The notes under the pieces are model-generated. The model was not told the DNA's origin. It searched no databases and saw only the letters and a program-made list of their open reading frames with translations. DNA of 26,831 nucleotides, taken from Schoenoplectus triqueter (lineage: Eukaryota > Streptophyta > Magnoliopsida > Poales > Cyperaceae). A program made the position numbers and the translations under genes. The stretch spans positions 1 through 26,831 of the forward strand of contig CAXKVV010001371.1 in NCBI GenBank assembly GCA_964058805.1. Direction: 5' to 3'. Of this stretch, positions 22,099 through 26,831 are shown piece by piece (positions within the stretch are counted from its first letter, which is position 1; every line of letters starts with the position of its first letter).

Positions 22099-22803
22099 AT
22101 GAAGACTGGTTGCATGGCTTCTCTTATGCTTGCTTTCGTGCTCTGTGCTGGTATACTTATATTGCTTACCATATAATTTCATAACTCTCTTTTCATATAG
22201 ATTATTATTAGCATTCTTGGTATACTTCGAATAAAGAGCGTTTGAATAATTAATATTACCTAACATTTTTGGTCGGTTGAGCTACATTCTTTTTAAGTAG
22301 TTGCTATAGCAATTGCACTGTTCTCATGGAATATACAAAATTTAACATGATTTCCTAAGGGAAATATTTCTTTCTGAAATCTTTAAACTAGTAGAAAAGA
22401 TGATCCCTAAATATTGTTAACAGAGTTTCTGGTGCCACAAAAAGCATGTTTATTTATTTATCGAATCTCTTTCCTTATTACATTTTTCTTGTTGCCCTCC
22501 AAAATCACCATATTGCACTATGCCTAGTTAAAAACTTAAAATTGGATTTTTCCTTTGTCAGTTCCATTTGTTTGTTCATTTTATAAATTAGGCCTGACAA
22601 CCTCAAGGGAGCTGCATCTTGTTTCAAGACCAGAGGCGAATTTGAATTGCTGCAAGTACATAAACCACACTCCATGCAATAGTGAAACTCCAAATGATCC
22701 GAACCAATGCCGTGTAGATTGCATCGACTCAATTGGCCCTAATGTCGTTGGTGAATGCTTATCTGATGGTTGCAAGTGCCATTTTGTCTGTGGTGACAAG
22801 TGA
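22099..22803 (+). CDS. Defensin-like secreted cysteine-rich peptide, two exons
   Basis: Exon 1 (22099-22150) encodes a signal peptide, MKTGCMASLMLAFVLCA, and ends in phase 1 at G|GTATAC. Exon 2 is read as 22592-22803 (acceptor ATTAG), giving an 87-residue precursor that ends VCGDK. A phase-1 intron behind the signal peptide is the usual layout of plant defensin-like genes (family knowledge). Mature-region cysteines are CC-x7-C-x10-C-x3-C-x11-C-x4-C-x1-C-x3-C. The CxxxC and CxC pairs and a GxC (GEC) fit the cysteine-stabilised alpha-beta fold, plus one extra cysteine next to the first. A second acceptor, TTTGTCAG at 22554-22561, has a better pyrimidine tract and is also in frame; it would add ten residues including one more cysteine. 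Target and role cannot be told: defence and reproductive signalling are both common in this family. Confidence 0.83.
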
Positions 22804-23254
22804 CGGATGGAAGTGCATATAGCATATATTAACTATTAACACATTAGCATTCATGTTGAAATCAAAATTGAACTCGATATGCTGTCTTAATGATATGGGA
22901 AATGGATAAATATATGGACAGTTCAATTTTCCTTATTTGTAATTTGAGAATTTTGTGTGTTTTCCTGAGAAGAACAAGCTAAGCTATTTTGTTCGAGTAC
23001 CACAAATGACAAATGGGCTTATTTTCTGTATATATTATTGCTTTCGAAAGAAGATTTTTTACACCCAAAGCCTAATGGATTCTGCACATTTTGCTACCTA
23101 ATTTTATTAAAATCAAGAGCTGAAGAAGTCTAGACTAAAATCGTTAAAGGATCAAGTTGACCTAGCCTGAAATGGAAACTAGTTCTGTTTGAATTTTTGA
23201 AGCAAACTCGACGCGTTAAAAATCAAGTTACAAACACAATTATGTTAACAAAGT

Positions 23255-23334
23255 GACAGAATTCCAACAAATATCAAGTTTTAGACGGCTCGATTGATCT
23301 TGACTTGTGACAAAATTCCAACAAATATCAAGTT
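23255..23334. repeat. Direct repeat pair, 26 bp
   Basis: GACAGAATTCCAACAAATAT at 23255 recurs as GACAAAATTCCAACAAATAT at 23309. Each is followed by CAAGTT, so 26 bp match with one difference, 54 bp apart. Confidence 0.75.
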
Positions 23335-23336
23335 AA

Positions 23337-23463
23337 CGAAGTGATATTTTCTTTTTCCCTTTTTCAAGCAAGTATTATCTTTGAATTCCGGCTTCAAGCA
23401 AATGTTTGGAACGATATGTTTTTCTTCAGTTAGCGAAGTGATACTATATTTTTCCCTTTTTCA
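23337..23463. repeat. Direct repeat pair, ~30 bp
   Basis: CGAAGTGATA plus a T-rich tail ending TTTTTCCCTTTTTCA occurs at 23337-23366 and again at 23434-23463, with a few mismatches, 97 bp apart. Together with the preceding pair it suggests local duplication in this gap. Confidence 0.65.
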
Positions 23464-23881
23464 GATCCCCTTGTGCTGTAAGTTATCCCTTCGTAAGGCA
23501 CGAAAGTTAAGGCAGACGAGACCTCATGTAACCACCCCTGCATCAGAACCAGAACATTCGCTGAGGCGTTCTCCTCAAAACATGCAAAGGCACAAGAAAA
23601 CATACGCCATAAGCTCGACATAATATATGAACTCATTACAGAACAGTAGACAACCATAAGTGACACAGCATACGACACATGACAGACCCAAAAAACGAAA
23701 AAAAAATGTATTAGGTCGCACCATAGCTACCTTCTCAATTCGTACGTCCAACGAACTACCAAGGGACAGAATACAAAACATAATAGACCCTAACACTAGC
23801 TAAGACGCGCGTTAAAATAACAACACCCAGTTAGATGCCTCTTTAGCCAGCAACACACTTATGATCACCTCTTTTAGAACT

Positions 23882-26831
23882 TTAATCAACTTCCTCCATT
23901 TTGCTTTCCTCATGAACATCCTCCTCAAGGGGTGGCATATCAGCGTCATCCCCTGCTGCATCATCTTCATCAATGTTCAATCCCAGTTTGAGCATTCTAT
24001 GAATCCGACCCGCAAATGTGTTTGGATCATCCAAACTGAACCCAGATGTGAGAAGTGCCGTCTCATACAGCAGCAATACCAGATCCTTCACCGACTTGTC
24101 ATTCTTGTCTGCTTCAGCTCTCTTCCTTAGCTCCTCCATTATCCCATTTTCAGGATTGATCTCCATGGTCTTCTTGCTTGACATGTAAGCACCCATGCTG
24201 TTGTCCCGCAATGCCTGAGCCTTCATGATTCTTTCCATGTTGGCTGTCCAACCATACTCTCCAGTAACCAGGCAGCATGGGGAGTCAACAATCCTGTCAG
24301 ACACCACCACTTTATCCACTCTGTCGCCCAAAATTTCTTTCATCGTCTTGCAAAGGCTTTCAAATGCAGCTTTCTTCTCTTCCTTCTTCTTTCTCTCCTC
24401 CTCACTTTCATCAAGCTTAAGGCCTTCTTTGGTTGCGCAGACCAGCTTGTGTCCTTCATACTCTTTCAATTGCCCGACCGCATACTCATCAATGGCATCA
24501 ACCATGAAGAGGACCTCAAACCCCTTCCTCTTTAGCTTCTCCAAGAATGGTGAGTTCTCTACCGCCTTCTTACTCTCACCGGTAATGTAGTAGATGTCTT
24601 TCTGGCCCTCCTTCATTCTGGTAACATAGTCTTTCAGACTTGTCATCTCATCACCACTCTTGGTCGAGTAGTACCTCAAGAGGTCAGCCAACTTGGAACG
24701 GTTCTGGCTGTCTTCATGGATACCCAGTTTGAGGTTCTTCGAGAAGGCCTCATAGAATTTATTGTAATCCTCCTTGTTCTCTGCAATTTCACTGAACATC
24801 TCAAGACATTTCTTCACCAAGTTCTTCCTGATAACCTTCAAGATTTTGTTCTGCTGCAGCATCTCACGTGAGATGTTGAGGGGAAGGTCATCGGAATCCA
24901 CCACACCTGCATTTTATGATATGTAATCAGTCATCAGATGCCCAAAATAGAAGCTTAATAAATGACCCCCAGGCAAATGTGCACTCAAAACCTGAAATCA
25001 GTGCTTAATCACTCACCCTCAGTCATTTGTGCACTAAAAGAACCAACATATTCTAGAATTTAATACCTTTCACAAAGCTGAGATATTCCGGAATGAGCTC
25101 CTCGCAATTATCCATGATAAACACCCGCCTCACATAAAGCTTTATGTTATTCAATTTCTTCCTCGTATCAAACAGGTCGAACGGGGCGCGCCTTGGGACA
25201 AACAAAATGGCCTTAAATTCAAGCTGACCTTCAACCGAGAAGTGCTTGACAGCCAAGTGATCTTCCCAATCATTTGTCAAACTCTTGTAGAAAGAGGCAT
25301 ACTCTTCCTTGGTGATTTCCTCAGGCTTGCGCAGCCAGATTGGCTTTTGCTTGTTGATTAGAGTCCACTCATGTGACACTTCCTTCACCTTCTTTTTCTT
25401 TGGCTTCTTATCCTTATCCTCATCAACCTCCTCAATATCACCTTCTTCTTCCTTCTTAGCGTCTTCTTCTTCATCATCATCATCTATTTCTTTCTCTGTT
25501 GTTTTCTCTGTCCATAGGTAGATCGGGTAGGAGATGAATTCGGAGTGTTTCTTCACCAGGTCCTTCAGCCTCCTCTCCTCCAGGTATTCAAGCTACAGTG
25601 ACAACATCAACAAGAAACTATAAATACAAAGACAATACTAAATGGATATTTGTGAGCAGCAAATATTTAGTAGAAATTCTGGTTCAAACTTTCTCTCTCA
25701 AAAACAATTATTCTGCTTATTTTGCAGATGAGTATGAGATGAAGACAATAAAAAATCGAGCTGCAATTCACAACAGAAAGTTATTGTTTCAGTTCAGGCA
25801 ACAGTGATATAACAATTGATCCTTTAAATATAAGAGTTCTCATAAATGGGTACCATTTAAATAACAGATTTCATTCTCCAATACCAAACTGGAGGGATAT
25901 TTTGGGTTTGAACATTTGATAGTTTTTGTAAGTGGCTACCCTTTAACAGATTCCATGCTCCAATAACAAACTGGAGTGGAGGGATATTCCAGGTTTGAAC
26001 ATTTGCCATCCCTACAGCTCCTAAACAGTATAATAAATAAATAAAAAAAAATATATCAGACAGAACAACTTACTTGATCCTCCTTAAGGTAGAGAGTGAT
26101 TTTTGTTCCTCGGCCGAGCTGCTCACCAGTTGTATCAAGAGTCACGGTGAATGAACCACCAGCCTGGGACTCCCAAACATATTGCTCATCATCATTGTGT
26201 TTGGTTGTAACCACAACCTTCTCGGCCACCAGGTATGAAGAGTAGAAGCCAACACCAAATTGACCGATCATGCTGACATCAGCACCAGCTTGAAGTGCCT
26301 CCATGAACTCCTTTGTGCCAGACCTCGCAATGGTGCCCAGGTTGTTTACCAAATCTGTCATGTAAGTTTAAATAATGTCAGGAAGCCAATTTAAGAACTG
26401 AGATTTTTGTTTGAGCGCAAGCATCTTCAACGATATTACCTTCCAGTTTCACATAACTAAGTACCAATTCACCCAGCACCAGGACAGTTGGGTTCTGCAC
26501 CTGTCCTATGTTTGGTCCCTTTGATGCTGGTTGAAGATTTCATGTGCTTGGCTTTACAGTTTTCATAACAACTGTGAGCCCTTTTATGAAATGGATATAT
26601 CATTTATTGTTTCTCTAATATTTTGGAATTGTATTGTCAGCTGTCTATCATACCAAATGAGCGCTTAAAGGATAACATATTTATTCATTCTATCAAGCGT
26701 TGACATTATAAGCTTGTACAATACTTTGTGATAAAACTATAATTTTGTTTCAGTTCTGAGGTTCAATTTTCAAAATTTAGAGTTTCATACTACTTACCGG
26801 CTTTAGTCATGCCAATGCCGCTGTCAATAAT
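23882..26831 (-). CDS. HSP90: Cytosolic heat shock protein 90, 5' end outside the window
   Basis: ATP-dependent chaperone homodimer that folds client proteins in the cytosol. Exons in view: 26798 to beyond 26831, 26074-26354, 25067-25592 and 23882-24906, with introns of 443, 481 and 160 bp, all GT/AG and in phase. They give 621 residues; about 77 N-terminal codons are missing compared with the roughly 700-residue family. Visible in order: nucleotide-binding DSGIGMT, lid region [14 protein letters not shown], glycine motif [10 protein letters not shown], an acidic then lysine-rich charged linker (about fragment residues 141-177), and the middle domain from HEWTLINK with PRRAPFDLF. The last exon carries [11 protein letters not shown], whose Arg is the conserved ATPase-stimulating residue, then the C-terminal dimerisation domain and terminal MEEVD. 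MEEVD binds TPR co-chaperones and marks the cytosolic form. No break is seen. The promoter and any heat shock elements lie beyond the right edge. The gene converges on the defensin-like gene. Confidence 0.97.
25847..26005. repeat. Imperfect tandem duplication in an HSP90 intron
   Basis: Two copies of about 72 bp, 25847-25918 and 25933-26005, lie in the intron between 25593 and 26073. Shared blocks in both are CTCCAATA, CAAACTGGAG, GGAGGGATATT and GGTTTGAACATTTG. The second copy has a small extra GTGGA repeat. It does not touch the splice sites. Confidence 0.8.

Larger units (their letters stand above)
22804..23881. other. Convergent intergenic region between defensin-like and HSP90 genes
   Basis: No credible gene lies in these 1078 bp. 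The left part should contain the 3' UTR of the plus-strand peptide gene and the right part (about 23600-23881) that of the minus-strand HSP90 gene. I see no strict AATAAA on either strand near the stops. The middle holds two pairs of short direct repeats, listed separately. Small ORFs here lack codon structure or recognisable motifs. Confidence 0.6.

Noticed and set aside
22505..22799. Two minus-strand ORFs of 72 and 75 residues
   Set aside because: Antisense to the cysteine-rich exon of the defensin-like gene.
23381..23796. Overlapping small ORFs on both strands in the convergent gap
   Set aside because: They overlap each other, show no conserved motif or splice support, and part of the region should be HSP90 3' UTR.
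23861..24590. Plus-strand ORFs of 89 and 121 residues
   Set aside because: Antisense shadows of the last HSP90 exon, with low-complexity serine and leucine runs mirroring its charged codons.
25598..25807. Plus-strand 69-residue ORF
   Set aside because: Lies in an HSP90 intron and has no recognisable motif.

Overview
The window is plant nuclear DNA. The evidence is three intron-bearing plant-type genes with GT/AG junctions: a plant-type glutaminyl cyclase, a defensin-like secreted peptide with the usual phase-1 intron after its signal peptide, and a cytosolic HSP90 ending in MEEVD. The GC-rich first exon of the cyclase and the HSP90 tail would suit a monocot, but I cannot name the species.

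Bases 1 to about 18430 are one strongly AT-rich tandem satellite that continues past the left edge. Its basic monomer is about 183 bp. Thirteen diverged monomers form a higher-order repeat (HOR) of 2361 bp, present as seven full copies (2361, 2361, 2361, 2361, 2362, 2362 and 2335 bp) plus a truncated eighth and four degenerate edge monomers. Copies of the HOR are nearly identical to one another, while monomers inside one HOR are clearly diverged. Monomers fall into two classes (A and B) in the fixed order BABBABBAAAAAA. No gene is credible in the array; the 100-residue ORF in each full unit is a by-product of a 183-bp (61-codon) period.

The array stops about 30 bp before a roughly 370-bp inverted-repeat (foldback, MITE-like) element at 18458-18826. 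About 390 bp further on is the end of an 11-exon glutaminyl-peptide cyclotransferase gene on the minus strand (19219-21597), which I could join completely into a 326-residue protein. A 501-bp divergent intergenic region separates it from a two-exon defensin-like gene on the plus strand (22099-22803). After a 1.08-kb AT-rich gap comes a cytosolic HSP90 gene on the minus strand (23882 to beyond 26831), with four exons in view and about 77 N-terminal codons outside the window.

The three genes look unrelated in function: protein maturation in the secretory pathway, a secreted cysteine-rich peptide, and a cytosolic chaperone. The most notable feature is the well-homogenised 13-mer satellite HOR, its two-class monomer order, and its decaying edge so close to ordinary genes.
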